Assembly (NCBI GenBank): GCA_905331475.1
Contig: CAJNYU010000182.1
Coordinates: forward strand, 252,343-316,342
Length of the DNA stretch: 64,000 bases
Source of the DNA: Rotaria socialis
Lineage: Eukaryota; Rotifera; Eurotatoria; Philodinida; Philodinidae
Reading direction: 5' to 3'
Shown here: piece by piece, positions 26,867 through 40,483 of the stretch
Layout: every line of letters begins with the position of its first letter
Numbering within the stretch: the stretch's first letter is position 1
Notes under the pieces: generated by a model
Seen by the model: the letters and a program-made list of their open reading frames with translations, nothing else
Database searches by the model: none
What the model was told of the DNA's origin: nothing
Position numbers and translations under genes: made by a program

Positions 26867-29790
26867 TACTTTCAATGAATCCTATTGGTGAACAAGAATA
26901 TGATCATGATGGTAATAAAAATCGTTCATGACTGTAATGTTATTAGTAAGCGCAGCGTAGAAGATCGTTTCAAAAAACGAATAACTTCTACAATACTATT
27001 TTCGAAGCATGGAAATGATTTTTCTTAATTATTCTCTTCAAGTAATTGAAAGTTCAATAACAATATCTTCCAAAAAAACCCGAATGTTGTATAATGTCAA
27101 TAAAATACTATAATGATTTCGAATGAACACTTTTTTGCAGATCGATCATATAAACAGTAAAATATCAATCATTTCTATGTCTCGCAAATACACTACATGC
27201 TAATACAATATCTTTGAAGAGAGAGAGAGAGTAAATAGCCCTACGGCATAGAAATATTGATTTAGATCTGTGTAATATCAAAGCGAACATTCATAAATCG
27301 ACATTCATTAAGAAAAATAATCTCACCTAATTTAGAGTAATACTACTCGAATTCGATTCAGCTATTCCTGTTTGTTTTTTATTTCAAATTTGTATATGAC
27401 ATCATTCAAACTTAGTGATCAGCGAGGAATATCCTACAGCTTACAAACGAGTAATTGGCTCTCGTTTAACTCCACATGCTATTTTTTGCTTCTCCGCCTC
27501 ATTTTAATGAAACGCTTCAATGCTGTCACATGCGTATATATAAAATAATAAAATAAAAAGGTCAACATACACTGCAGGACAAACTATGAAATGGAACCCC
27601 ATCGTCGTACTCGGTCTTTTTCTTTTCTACTCAACAGTACATCTGTTTCTCGTTTACAATCATTCAATGGATCATCAAAACTAGCTGAGAATATATTACC
27701 ATATCACTGTTTCGGTCTAAACATATACAATTTCGAATATATGTTGAGATAATTTGTTGTCCTAAATCGATGTCATATTAGCAGACCGTTGCTTAAATTG
27801 ATAATAGAGGGAAAACAAGCAAAACAACAAAAGATTTCACACGTATGGTCTAAGAAGAAGTGCCCTTGATATATCATCAAAATCAATGCGTAATAAAAAA
27901 AAATAGAAGAAAACAAACGAAAGCAAGTAGCCAAATTGATAATTGCCTGTTACATAGATTAACCATCAACACACTCGAAATTTTTTCTTCTTAACTAAAT
28001 ATCGTATCATAAAAAAAGAAAACAACAGTAAATTTAGATAATATGCACGTGCATTCACTCCCGCATCGAATTTAAAGAGAAACTTCAATCGAATCGAAAT
28101 TGCTGATTTTCTTCTAACTAGTCTTAGAAAAACAAACAATGACGGTGCCGACAAGAAAAACAAGTCGAAAAAGAACGAATGTGTATGTGTATTTTTTTAA
28201 AACACCACATGAGATCAAATTCTAAGAACGATATTGTATCCATCAACACATCAATCGACTATAACCACAAAAGTACATTTAGAAAGAAAAACGTAGGCAA
28301 CAGCTTTGTTTTAGTGTCCAGAATATCAACATATTCTATCATCTGGTTCACTAATTTTAGCCATTTTGTTGAAGTTAAAAAATAAATGTACAACAAAAAG
28401 TGTTCGACAGTTGATCGTTATGCGCGATTAAATAACGAATGTGAGTATTAGTTTTCTGGCCTTTTCTTGTTTATCGTAGATAGATGTTAATAAACGCAGA
28501 AAAGAAAAAATCATTTTGTCATTTGTTTTGAGTGAGAAAAATCATCAACTTAATATTCATTCATGATCGCAGGTTGTCGAGAAAACGAAGCGTTGAGTAT
28601 AACGGGAAGTGTAAAGGTGTTTATATGCTGCGTGAACAATCTCTCGACTTGACAATTGTCACCTTAACATATTCTTCTTCTAGTTAACCATAACTGTCCA
28701 ATCAGCGAAAGAGAAAAGTCAAATGTGAACAGCCAATAAACGATTTTTTCTCTCTCTCTCTCTTCCATTTCCTCTTTCGCTCAAAGTATCGTTGGGCAGT
28801 CGAGTGGTAATTCAATTTGTTTGCGCATCACCGCATCGTTTTCTTTGACAGTCAACAATACTAATCATTGTAAGTGGCAGGTGAGTTCATGGAAAGCAGA
28901 AAACTTTTTTTTTCAATCACTCTTAGCGCAGTTAGTCACACAAGTAAACTTCCTCGAGAGTGATCTTCGAGTAGAAAGAATTATGATTATCAAAGCATAT
29001 TTTCAAGTCATTCCCATAAGTTCGTTCTAGGGTTGCTACTGCCTATTTGATTTTATAGAAATTTATTATTTCCGTTAGTGTTAAATCCTTTTACAGGCAT
29101 TCGAAATGCTCGAATATTTCTTTTTTATATGCTATAGATTTTCTCACTAATTTTAATGAGTGTTATTCTTTTCTTTTTTTGAACTATAAATAAAGCTGTA
29201 TATATTTATATATAGAAGCGTTAATTCCTCAGCACCTTTTCTTCATTTGTCGGACTTTATTAATTTAAGGAGTTGCACGCGCTGGGCATTTATTTCATCT
29301 TAAGATGTCTACGTACATGTTTTTTGTTATTATTTCTTTGTCAATCAATTTATGCGCTTTGCTCACCTATCGACTATATTAGGTGTGAGTGATGCACGAG
29401 TACGATGTAACTTCAAATAGGCCTACAAGAGAAAAGTTATTAACACTTGTGATGACGTTTCCCTAGAGAAAACAACAGCAGCAACAACAAGAGAAGAAAA
29501 CATAGAAGAGCGTAAACGATATTACTCGTTGTCGTTGATAATAAATCGTCATTTTTATGTGTGATGGCTCATCGATAATGTCAGTAAAAATTTTCACTTT
29601 GATTACATCGTCGTGCGCATCAAAAACAAGAAAAATTTCTGCTATGATAATTATATCGGCTGCCATCTGATTAATCTTCTTTCGATCTGATATGTATATA
29701 GGATTTATTATTTGCGATGAATAATCAAAATGTTGTTCTAGTCGATTGAAAAATGATTTTTTTCCATGCTCAATATATAGAATATAAAAA
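26867..29790. other. Long gene-poor spacer
   Basis: About 2.9 kb of AT-rich DNA with short GA and CT microsatellites (about 27219 and 28750). I found no splice-bounded exon; open frames are short. Confidence 0.4.
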
Positions 29791-29847
29791 TGTGTTTCTA
29801 TGATATTCTTTTCTAGACAAAGAACAAGCGAATACAAATCATCACTA

Positions 29848-31140
29848 ATGGATCCACTTGCTTCAATTCTCTATTCATCATCATCAGCGGATACAAAAAA
29901 ACGCAAAAATCGTTCACTACAACCGACATTAAAACCAATATCAACGAAACAATCTCGATGTCAAGTTGGCATGCTACTACGTTCGTCAACGCCGAAAACG
30001 CCTTTACAATCACGGAAAACGACAAACATAGCAGGTACACAGATTGCTTCTTTCATTTTTGTTTTCATTGAATATCTAATTGATTATAAAAGGAAGAAAC
30101 ACAATTTTCTTTTTGATTGTCAATTGTTCATTCATTCGTTAGAATACATTAACTTGAACGAGTTTACAGTTAAGACAAAAAGTCACAGTTTTGCGTTAAA
30201 TGAAAATCAATAGAATTAAAAAGAGCGACAGGATATCCTTTATTGAGAGTGTGCAAGCGCTAAAAAGAAAAGCATCGCTATGTCCTTCTTCTTCTTCTTC
30301 TTCTTCTTCTTCTCTACGACGAGTAAAGCTTGTGATCAATAAACAACAAAAGCTGCTAGAAGCACTTCAAGCTACAATCAATCTAGAAGTTATTTCACAC
30401 TCCGGTGTTTGATTTAAATAAATAGATTTTCTTTTTCAAAACCAAGACGTCTAGGAGTCGATAGAAAATCCACCAGAAAAAGAGCTTGTGGCTATGAGAT
30501 CAAGCAGACTAACATGTATTTAGTTTGTCGGATTGTTTAGTTTTTCTTTGAAGTAGTCATTCAATAATCCGCCCTTCGTTCATTTTACACCACTTGAACT
30601 TAACATTCAAGTTTTTTCGTGTCTAGCATCCGAAAATTAATTTGACTTTTTCTTCGTACGTATCTATCGTTCAAAAGAACAAATGAAAACATGTGTCGAC
30701 AATGAGAATGCTCTTGAATAACTTGTTGACTTGGGTATTTAGCTAAATATCAAATGAGACCGATGCCGACATTTGTCAATTGAATTTGATGTCAAGTATT
30801 CATTTGTTGTTTTTCAGCTCATCCGATGACATTGTCAACATCTTCGTTGTCGACAACGAATTCACCACAGAGTCCTCGTTGTTCAACACCCCTGTTTGCC
30901 AAACAACGTCGTACACGCCCATTTATTGTCTGTGAACTTTGTCGACAACGAGCATTTCAATCGTCAGATTATCAACGAAACAAAAATCAAGATAATCAGA
31001 TTAAAAAATCCAACGACAATCAACAAACATCTCATCATCATTCAGCAACATTACATTATTATCAATATCAAACTAACACAAGTACTATTCGTCGACGGCG
31101 GCGTTCATCGATCGATCAACTACTTGTGTGGATTATATAA
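29848..31140 (+). CDS. Unrecognised two-exon gene, basic Ser-rich protein
   Basis: Exon 1 (29848 to about 30031) encodes MDPLASILYSSSSADTKKRK and ends TPKTPLQSRKTTNIA at a GT donor. After an intron of about 785 bases, exon 2 (from about 30820) joins in frame and encodes HPMTLSTSSLSTTNSPQS, FAKQRRTRPFIVCELCRQRA, and ends TIRRRRRSSIDQLLVWII. The product is about 168 residues, basic and Ser/Thr-rich, with one CELC motif. An acceptor-like TTTTCTAG just before the first exon suggests a 5' UTR exon. The long intron also holds an open Lys/Arg-rich frame with a Ser run (30200-30412, ending LEVISHSGV) that could be an alternative exon. Family unknown. Confidence 0.5.
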
Positions 31141-31730
31141 AAATGAAAAAACTTTCGAAATGCATTTTCTATTTTTTCCTTTTTTGTTTTTGATGAACAG
31201 TAATAGATAACCGATATTATTGATTCATGTTGAATTCTGTTTTTGTACATAAATCATTAGACTAGATTTGCCTTTGTTATGTATTTGTTTATCTTATTAA
31301 ATAATAATCTATTGTCATATTGACAGTCAAAAAATGATATTATTTCAAATTCTCTTTCAGCAGACTTTTATGCCATGACGCCTGTAGCGTACGTTAAATA
31401 TATAGTATAGATATGAACAGATTAACAGATTTATTGGTTATGCTTTTTTGAGAAATACAAATATTTGAAAATGGCAAGAAGTTTGTTAGTGGAACTAAAA
31501 ATTTCATTATGACGTGGCCACGCTCATCGTTTCTGTCTCCATCTCTCATAGGCGAAATATGATTATTTGCTCGTCGTTCTTAATTGATGAACGCTCACCT
31601 TGATGAGTAGATGACGAAATATTCATTAATTTGAGTGAAAATTAATCATTTATCGAACGATTTATTTTCTACTGGAACGATCATATAAAATGATCGCTGA
31701 AAAAGTTTCTACTATCATAAAACATACGAA
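31141..31730. other. Promoter region of bHLH gene
   Basis: AT-rich sequence between two plus-strand genes. No exon seen. Confidence 0.4.
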
Positions 31731-32283
31731 ATGAATTCACCATTGTGGTCTTATCCATTTACGCCCTATTATCAACCAACAACTCCATCAAACTTTTATT
31801 CATATCCAAATACAGCTATCCAAACAAGTTTAAATTCATCATCAGGTTATGAAAGTGCTACGAATGAAACAAGTTTTATCGATCCATGCTTTGCGAGACC
31901 ATCGTTTGCTAACAAGGTAGCATTATCTTGTATGAATTTTCTCGTAAATATCTATTTATCACTATTTCTAGGAGTCAACTCCAATGCATGATGATATTCA
32001 CATGGATGAAGACAGTATGTCGTCGGAAAACAATAATGAAAACCGAAAAAAACGTCGTGTTTTGTCACGTCCACAACGACAAGAAGCAAATCGTCGTGAA
32101 CGTCAACGAATGGATATTATAAATCAGGCTTATGAAGAATTACGAAATGTACTTCCGTTTAAAAAAGGTCGAAAACGCCAAAAAATGTCTCGTATGGATA
32201 CAGTCGATGGTGCTATTCGTTATATTCATACACTTCTTGAAACACTACACGGACCGCATTATAATCCTGATTGGGCTAAGTGA
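31731..32283 (+). CDS. bHLH transcription factor
   Basis: Two exons (31731-31916, 31972-32283) with a 55-base intron give 165 residues. The N terminus is Tyr/Pro/Ser-rich (MNSPLWSYPFTPYYQP). The C-terminal half carries a basic helix-loop-helix domain: basic region RRVLSRPQRQEANRRERQRM, helix 1 DIINQAYEELRNVLPF, a loop with KKGRKRQKMS, and helix 2 RMDTVDGAIRYIHTLLETL. The E-R-x-R pattern of E-box binders is present (NRRERQR). The protein ends ten residues past helix 2, with no second domain. Layout and size resemble short class II (tissue-specific) bHLH factors such as the Fer3/Atonal superfamily; the subfamily is not certain. It should act in the nucleus as a dimer with an E protein. Confidence 0.9.
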
Positions 32284-34270
32284 CAATTGTTTCGTTGTTT
32301 TTGTTTTAGTTTCTATTCTCTAATAAAAAAAAAACACTGTTGATATACTAAATATCTTTTTTTTTGAATGAAGTCCTCGTTTTTTCCTACGATCGTATCT
32401 GCAAGTAGGGGAGGCAAAACGTGTTCTCTTGAAAGTGTGAGAGATGCAAACGAGTTCGGGTGATCCCAGTCGATAGATGTCACTGTCGTTTTGATGATTA
32501 TAGCATTGAGTATCATGTTTTGTGTGAAACAAATAATGAAATAAACTTTTATTGATATTAAAGAAGATTCCGATCATTTTATTTCAATTTTAAGATAGAT
32601 ATTTATTTCAACTATAATCTAACGTTCAACCAATCATAAATCGTGCAGAGGACTCCTTTGTATTTTTTCTTTCTGCTTGTGTTTTCTTGTTTGCATTTTA
32701 TTTCTTTTCTATCCTACACTTATTTTGCATTGCTAATGTAGTAGATTGACTCATATTTCTATGCATATGTCTGGCGACTCATTATTATTTGTGAATCCAG
32801 TATCGACGATATAGTCTTTTAATCACACACAATAAGGTATTTATTTGTTTATTTTTGTATAATCAGATATTATCCGTAACAGCTTGCAATAAGTTTTTCG
32901 AATGAATATGTACTTTTTTTTTATTTTAGTATGTTGAATACAAGAAAAAATAAAGCGACCAACGGAGTTTTGTATGAGCATGCGGACAACATTATCTTCT
33001 GGCAATTATGAACTACATAAAACATGCAACGGGTAAGATTATTTGTTCAACTTTATTAAGACATAAGTGCGCAGTTGCATATAGTTTCGAGGTTCAATCA
33101 ATAGTAAATTCAATGGCAGTTGATCAATTTTGATTTTCGTTTTTTTGTAAATTAAAATATATGAAATGGCATGATCGCTGATTTGAAATTATTATTAAAT
33201 ACAGTTAGAAAAGAATTCTCTTTCTGAAATAGATCGGAGTCAGAATCCTAAGGGGATAAACACATTTTCACTATATATTGATGAGAGGTCTTTAGAGGAT
33301 TTACTCTAATATTCTACAAGAAAGTTGTAGTATTCGACTCGATCCCTGGGTGATTTTTTTCTACTTGATTTTACCTTAGAAGAAAATATTCTTTTCCTAT
33401 TCGGTATCATATTGAAAGTGCACTGCTATTAACTTTGATGTTGGGATTTGTTCGGTCGGAAGCAGATATAGTTCATGGAATATGCCCGCAGCGCCTAATT
33501 ATTTCAATGGTGATCTGTAGGAATTTAACTATTGATCGTTTGGGATAAAAACGGCTCAATTGAGTGCCCTACAATTGATTGGGCCAGTTTCCGCTATGAT
33601 AAAAATAAAATTATGTTTTAGTTTGTGACCATCCTCACGCATTGCTCAGGATTTATACATGATCAATATCGTAAAAATGAACAACAGGTAATGCAAAATT
33701 ACGAAAAAACAATTACAAATGATCGAACCCGGTCGTTACCGTTTAGATAATTGTCCCGTCGGAGTAAAAAATTACAAGGTATGAAAAAAACGATTTTTCT
33801 ATTTTTTTTAAATATTATATTTATTTCAATGACAATTTATTCAGATGAGTAAGAATATTTTGTATTAAAAAAAAAGAGTAACGAGACGGAGAGCATATTA
33901 CTGATTTTGTCTATTTGTAGATTTAGACGACAGAGGCAGGCAATAGGAAGAGCCCGTCTTTCGGTAGTTGTCATTCATCTCGTGAACGAGTGAGAGAAAC
34001 ATAATAGCATTAATGAATACGGTTGTATTGATCGACAGAACACAAGTCTTCTTCGCGTTTGTATTTCGATTGTACACAAAAAAAAAACATAAATTTTCTG
34101 TTCGTGTTTTGTAACGAGACGACTATATATATATATATGTAAATCTATTTGTATATATAATCAAATTTAATGTATACATTTAATTGGAATAGACGAGAAC
34201 AAAAAAGTTGAGATTCCATTTTAGATCATCAATTAATTTCGTAGAATAATTTATTTTCTTGATTAATAAG
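32284..34270. other. Spacer with possible small exons
   Basis: Mostly AT-rich. Two short stretches look coding: ATG at about 32976 reading MSMRTTLSSGNYELHKTCN up to a GTAAGA donor, and, after a TTTTAG acceptor near 33630, a frame reading FVTILTHCSGFIHDQYRKNE, QQVMQNYEKTITNDRTRSLP and a stop near 33750. The phases do not join directly, so no gene is called. An hnRNP promoter should lie near 34000-34270. Confidence 0.3.
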
Positions 34271-35851
34271 ATGTCAGCCGATACATCATCGACAACAACC
34301 GATATAGTTGTTAAAGATGACTTTAATTCTGCAAGTACAACAAATGATCAACCACCAGCAGAATCAGTGCTCAATGGTGGTGTACCACATTCGGAGAATA
34401 ATACGGATGTAACTGAAAATTCAACTGATGCACAAGGTGAATCAACAGAAAATGCTTACGAGGATAACAATAATAATAATAACAATGAACAAACATCTTT
34501 GAATAAAAGTGATCTAGAACCAGAAGCTCTTCGAAAAGTTTTTATTGGTGGTTTATCGTATAAAACTGATGATCAAACTTTTCGAGATTATTTCTCAAAA
34601 TATGGAGATATTGATGTAAGTAAAACAAAATTATAATCAATAGGAATAATATCGAAATAAATATTTATTTTACCTTCAGGAATGTATCATAATGCGTGAC
34701 CGTGAAAATCGTTCTCGAGGTAAAATCGAAACAATACTTTAATGATTTTCATATTCAAATTTGATTAGGCTTTGGTTTTGTTACTTATTTATCATCGGCA
34801 ATGGTTGACAAATTAATGGCTGGTCGGCCACATGTACTAGATTCACGTGAAATCGAACCAAAACGAGCTATACCAAAAGAAGAAAGTGGAAAACCAGAAT
34901 CATCTCTAAGCGCCAAGAAATTGTTTGTTGGTGGTATTAAAGAGGGAACATTAAATGAAGATGATCTTAAAGAATATTTTACCAAAGTAAGTTAATTCAG
35001 ATTGATTAAAATATTTGATAAAAATGCTTATTCTCTAGTATGGTCACATTGTTCAAACGGTTATTATGAAAACCAATGAAGGAAAATTTCGTGGATTTGG
35101 TTTTGTTGAATTTAATGAGTAAGATATTGGAATACAAGAATTTTCCGTATGAATATTGTTGTGTTTTTAGTTATGATCCAGTAGATAAAATTGTGCTTGA
35201 AAAACATCATGTTATCAAAGGAAATTCTGTTAATGTTGAAAAAGCATTGCCGAAAGAACAGACAAATCGAGGCCGCATGGCACAATCAAATTATGGTGGG
35301 CCCAGTGGTGGTGGCGGTGGTATGCGTGGATCATCAAGAATGGGTGGTGGTGGCGGTGGTAATAATAATAATGGTGGCGGATGGGGGCCTATGGGTGGCG
35401 GTTCAAATTATGGCGGCGGTGCTGGCGGAGGTAATGGTTATCGATCAGTTGGAGGTGGTGGTGGTGGATATGGCACCGGTGGCGATTACGGTAATCGACC
35501 AGCACCGTATGGTGGCGGATACGGAGGTGATATGGGTAGCGGTGGTATGGTAGGCTATGGTGGAGGAGCACCTATGGGTGGAAACGGTTACGGAATGGGT
35601 GGATCAGGCCGAGGCAATTATAATGATAGTAAGAGAAAATTTCATCTGTTTTTATTTTGTTTGGCTATTCTCTTTTTGGCATAGATTTCGGTAACTATAA
35701 TCAACCATCCGGGTTTGGTTTTGGTGAGAATTATGGATCATCATCAGGTGGCCCTATGCGACGTGGAGGAGGTGGACGCGGCAGCGGTGGTGCTCCTTAT
35801 GGCGGTCGCGGTGGTGGTGGTCGTGGCGGATTCCGTGGTCGTAGTCAATAA
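34271..35851 (+). CDS. hnRNP A/B-type RNA-binding protein
   Basis: Six exons (34271-34615, 34680-34719, 34769-34986, 35039-35118, 35171-35628, 35685-35851) join in phase to 435 residues. The N terminus is acidic and Ser/Thr/Asn-rich with an Asn run. RRM1 has RNP2 VFIGGL and RNP1 RGFGFVTY; RRM2 has RNP2 LFVGGI and RNP1 RGFGFVEF. The C-terminal half is Gly-rich with RGG-type repeats ([24 protein letters not shown]) and [10 protein letters not shown]. Two tandem RRMs plus a Gly-rich tail define the hnRNP A1/A2/A3 and Squid-like group, nuclear proteins that act in splicing and mRNA export and can phase-separate. The tail exon is split just before a short final exon, a place where isoforms arise in this family. 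Confidence 0.93.
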
Positions 35852-38310
35852 TATAAAAAAAAACAACATCGTTTAATATTTGTATCCACATTTTTTCTTT
35901 ATACGTGTTTGTGTGTATATATATATATATATCAATATAGCGAACAACAACATACTGAGAATGGATTTGCTACCTTCGTTGTCTATAGATATCTATAGAT
36001 TAATTGTTCGCATTGATCTATCTCGTTCTTCTGTTTGTTTTTTTTTTGAAAAGTACAATGTGTCATTTGTTGTCTTTACTTACTGTTATTATATATATAT
36101 ATATATATATATATATCAGTATCATTTTCCTGCAGAACTAAATAAACTCGTAATACGTGCGATGTATTCAATCGTCAATTGAGTGTAAGTTTTTATCTTA
36201 TTCCCAAAAATGCTAATAGAATGACACTCAGAAACAACGACAGCTGAAAGAAAAATGAAGAAAAAACAAAGAAAGAAGAAAATGAATCCTTGATTAAATA
36301 ACGAAATACAAAGACAACAGTGTCAACTCTGTACATAAATATATCACTGTTGTGGACCTCGCGCTGTTCGTCGTCGGGTTGTAGAAGAAAACAGAAGTTC
36401 CACACACAAATATTCAAAACAGAAAAAGAAAGAAAAGAAATGTAAATTAAACAAAATGAAAACGATCCCACGAATAGATAAAGTACGATAAGAACAAAAA
36501 AGTATTGTACAAATTAAATGATTGATGTTATATGAATTGAGACGGCTGTTGTCTAGATCATTTATTTAGACCCGACGATGAGGTGGTAGTTGTTGAACAG
36601 CATTCATAATGATGGCATGAGTCGTTCTGTTTGTATTAAGCTAGAGAGAAAATAATTTTTCATGCCAGTTCATTCTCATAGATAGAAAAATCAAATCATT
36701 CTTGTCTTTTTAATCTTCATTTAATAGTAACTGCAACATGATTAGTGCAAGTTTAAGCCTGAGAAATATACTATTTTTTCATAGAAAAAAAAACAAACTC
36801 AATTCTTCTTGACAATAAACTAAACTAAATACCTGTTATGTTGATAAATAAAGTTTCACTCTTGAATTTGTTCAACATAAAATAATGTCGGTTGCCGTAC
36901 AATTGATTTTCTTCATGTTCTGCACATATTTTTTCTCTTTACCCAATCCATCCCATACGATTCACTACTACACCCTGAACTACATAACGAACGACTGATC
37001 AGCTTGTCGGCGATATTCTCTCTCTTTGTTTTTCTCTCTTTCTATTCTTCTTTTTTTTTGAGTAATACAAAAAAAGAAGAACACGATAGAAACGCAATAG
37101 TACGATATACATTTTCTTTTTCTCTCTTATTCACTTGCACCGTCGTTTTCGATGTATTAGCATAGATGTCTGGACAATGTACACGCAAGAGGATGACCGA
37201 GCAGTCAGCCGATGAAAAGTTATAAAATACAACTATCGAAAGAAAGAGAGAGAGAGAAGAACCAAATGTGCATAGGAAACAACTACCGCTATTGATGGTT
37301 TGTCGATATGCATATAGTTGTGTGCGCGCGCGCGCGTGAGTGCTAGTGCACAGACGTCTAGACAGACCGCTCTTCTAACCTATTTAGTAGTCATCGCCGT
37401 TGTGGGAAAAAAAGAGAGAGAGAGAGAGAGAGAAAGGACTACTAATGAATCTAGGCATGCCTATAAATATATACGTATGCAATAAGAAATGTGTGAAAAG
37501 AATGAAAATACAACAAAAACGAAATAAGACAAACTTGTATTATCAACAATTGGATATACGTGCATCTATTATTAGTCTATTGAGACAAAGTTTAAAATGT
37601 GCGTGTAATCGTTCTTGTACATATGAGAATGTATAAAATGTGACATAAGCGCCTAGGTGCTAGACAATGACACTACTATATTGAATTTGAATTTTGAATT
37701 TGAATTAATTATTTATATTGCATGTTAATATATATAATGATGATGATGAATCGACGAATGTAATTAGAAACAGAATTTCTTCTTTCAAAGTAAACAAAAT
37801 AGATTTTCAGCTAATTATATTTACTTCTCACGCACGATTTATTTTGTGTAAGAAATATCGATAGATAAGATTTCATCGTTTTGTCTATGCATTCAAGTGA
37901 GAAATTTGATTTTAAATCTACTATAACAAAATGATAGATGTGTATCAATGAATTTTAAAGATTATTACATAGATAATTAGGTGAAATCTATTTTTGCTGC
38001 CCAAAGTATTCTTCGGAGCCAAACTAAAACATTCTAGGTCAATTATACCGGCGCCTGGATGTCCGGTATGTTTCCATTGAGTACTTGAGCACAGGAATCC
38101 GGCTGATCTAATTGATTTGTTTCCGAGAAGGACCGGCGACAAGATTCCTGCTTCTAATTTTTTTACATTAGCTAGAAATCAATTTGAAACTTCAATCATG
38201 TCAGTTTATTTTTATCATCAAATGGAATGTATAAATTTTACAGAAACAAAAAGAGAAATATGTACATAACAATTTGAGTAACAAACAAGCAAAATTAACT
38301 CGATCTAATT
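35852..38310. other. Spacer after hnRNP gene
   Basis: AATAAA at about 36141 is a candidate hnRNP polyadenylation signal. Microsatellites: (TA)n near 36090-36116, (CG)n near 37323-37337 and (GA)n near 37412-37433. A minus-strand frame after a CTCTCTAG acceptor at about 36645 reads LNTNRTTHAIIMNAVQQLPP then HRRV and a stop, a possible orphan terminal exon. A GC-richer patch at 37945-38150 has an open minus frame but no recognisable family. Confidence 0.35.
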
Positions 38311-39544
38311 TTAATCGTTCTTTTTTTCAGATGCCGATTTTTCCGCTGGAGTTGGTACAGATACTACTATCTGACGATAATTATAAATAATTGCACACAG
38401 TATGATAACATTAACAAAGCCGAATACAATCGATGCTAACCAAATTTGAGCAAATGTATTTTTTCCTTGAAATTCTAATTGATACGCATGATACAACCAC
38501 CAACCTTGTGCTGCTAACCAAGCCACAAGCAATAGAAATAATTTTTTCCATGTCAAATAAATATTCGGTAATAGAATTGGTATGAAAATGAGATACCAAA
38601 GAAAATATTGCGATGTTGTGACTTTATTAAATGTAACAAATGAAAATGTTAATGCAAATAGACAAAGTTCAAGTCTATCGTAGAGACGACAGGAAAATAC
38701 TAATGTATTGAATATTTGTGGAATAAATGTAACAAATGGAAGAAGAGAATTATCTGGTCTTAAATATGTTAAATAAAAATACGGTGAAAAATTATGTCGA
38801 GCATCACGACGTGTTATATGATATAAATATGTTTCATGTAAATATGTATAACCATAACAATAATAGAAAATACCATTAAACATCAATGTTGTTAGTAGAA
38901 AAGAAAAAACAAGTTGAAAACGACGATATGTTGGATGTAATGACAATTTACCATCAACATGGAAGTAGAGTGCAAGCGAATAGATTACTGGATAGATTTT
39001 AAAATGAGTTGCTAATGCGAGCAGAATCTAAAATAAAAGCAAAATAAAGATAACCATTTTATAGCAAAAAAAAACTGACTCCTGTAATCCAAGTTCGTTC
39101 ATTAGATTGTTTAGCATTGTAGAGCATTGCAAGTACAAGAGCAGCGACCATTGATTCGTAACTTCCACGCGTAGCTAGAACAGCAGACATAGGATTGTAA
39201 AACCAAAGTAATGCATATTTTTGCTGATTTATTGGTAAAATCCATCCAATTAATAAACCCACAAAGACATTACAAATGGAAAATAGAAGTTTTCCCCAAT
39301 ACTCATGAAGAAATAAATTCGGTGTTACTAAATAAGCAAGTATTGGTGTATAGCGATACGTTGTTCGCCGATATGGACTTTCATTTTGTAAAACATATTT
39401 CGCAGCATCGGTTACAACACGATAGTCAACATCCGTATATAAAGGCCCATCGTCAGCAAACTGTTTATCATGAAAATCTCCATAGACTATTAATAAAATA
39501 TGTAAGATCAATGAAACACTTGCATGCACAATCAAGGATGCCAT
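38311..39544 (-). CDS. PIGM: GPI mannosyltransferase 1 (PIG-M)
   Basis: Two exons (39544-39080 and 39027-38311; intron 52 bases with donor GTCAGT) give 393 residues, close to the human 423. PIG-M is the catalytic subunit, with PIG-X, that adds the first alpha-1,4-mannose to GlcN-PI on the luminal side of the ER using dolichol-phosphate mannose. The luminal DxD motif is seen in DGPLYTDVDYRVVTDAAKYV near residue 35, followed by SPYRRTTYRYTPILAYLVTP. Downstream landmarks are ATHFKIYPVIYSL, YLYHITRRDARHNFSPYFYL, FVTFNKVTTSQYFLWYL and LEFQGKNTF. Multiple hydrophobic segments fit a multi-pass GT50 enzyme. The start gives an N-terminal membrane segment as expected. Confidence 0.96.
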
Positions 39545-40483
39545 TTCAAAAAAGCGATGAAAAGTTATGTGACTTTGTTCGATTTTATTGAAAGGTTACA
39601 CACCTGATAAAACGCCCTCTATACGATTTGATTGGACTAGATATCAACTCATTTATATGAACAACATTGAGTGGTGTGCGTGTGTAGGGGTATTCATTTT
39701 TAAGCAGGTGTGTTTCACTTTCTGCTTTTAATACAATAGAAGACAATATGATACATCGCAATAGCAATGAACACAATAGTTAGGATTACTAAATAGTAAT
39801 TGCGGGGTATCTGTCAAACCAATATCCATCTGTTTTTCATTTATCATTTTCTTGTATTATCCATAAGTGATATTTGTCCAATAGAAAACCGTCTGTTTTT
39901 TAATAAATCATTCGATAGGACTTCATTGTTGTACACTTTGATAGACTAGTAGATTTTACCAGTGTCAACAACTTGAAGGAAAATTTCCCATCTGTTTAAA
40001 TATGCTACGCCATAAGATTTTAACATATATAATCAGTTTTTTTTTTTATAACATTAGCAATCGTTTTGGTAACTAAAGATCTTAATTAAACGTTACTCTA
40101 AGACAGCTCAATCGCGAATGGTTACATATGACATAAAGTTGTTGATAAATAGAAAAACACTTGAATCGTTTGGCCTTTTGCTAAAGGTCATTTGTAATGT
40201 GTTTGTTAGACGTTTGTATAAACTACTGAACTTTAATTGAATTTTATCATCTTTTGTATACTACATGATTCTATTTCAATTAATTCAACGGGTTGTTCGC
40301 GTAGTTATGATATTATATATATATCGGTTTTGCTCATGTTGGTAGTGTTTATGATTGAAAGCTTCATTGAAAACAAGGACACATGAAAGTATAGAATAGA
40401 ATCGAGCGTCCATCATATAGCTGAATATCTTTCTCTATCAAATGCTTTTGCGTTAGCTTTTATATGAGATAATTTTGTTTTAA
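39545..40483. other. Spacer upstream of PIG-M
   Basis: AT-rich. A minus-strand frame at 39585-39776 has a hydrophobic start (MCSLLLRCIILSSIVL) but no family or splice support and is not called. Confidence 0.35.

Noticed and set aside
26481-26878. Gly- and Pro-rich frames on both strands
   Set aside because: Homopolymer and N gap in repeat copy C.
35191-35571. Val- or His-rich frames across the hnRNP gene
   Set aside because: Shadows of the Gly-rich hnRNP exon in other frames.
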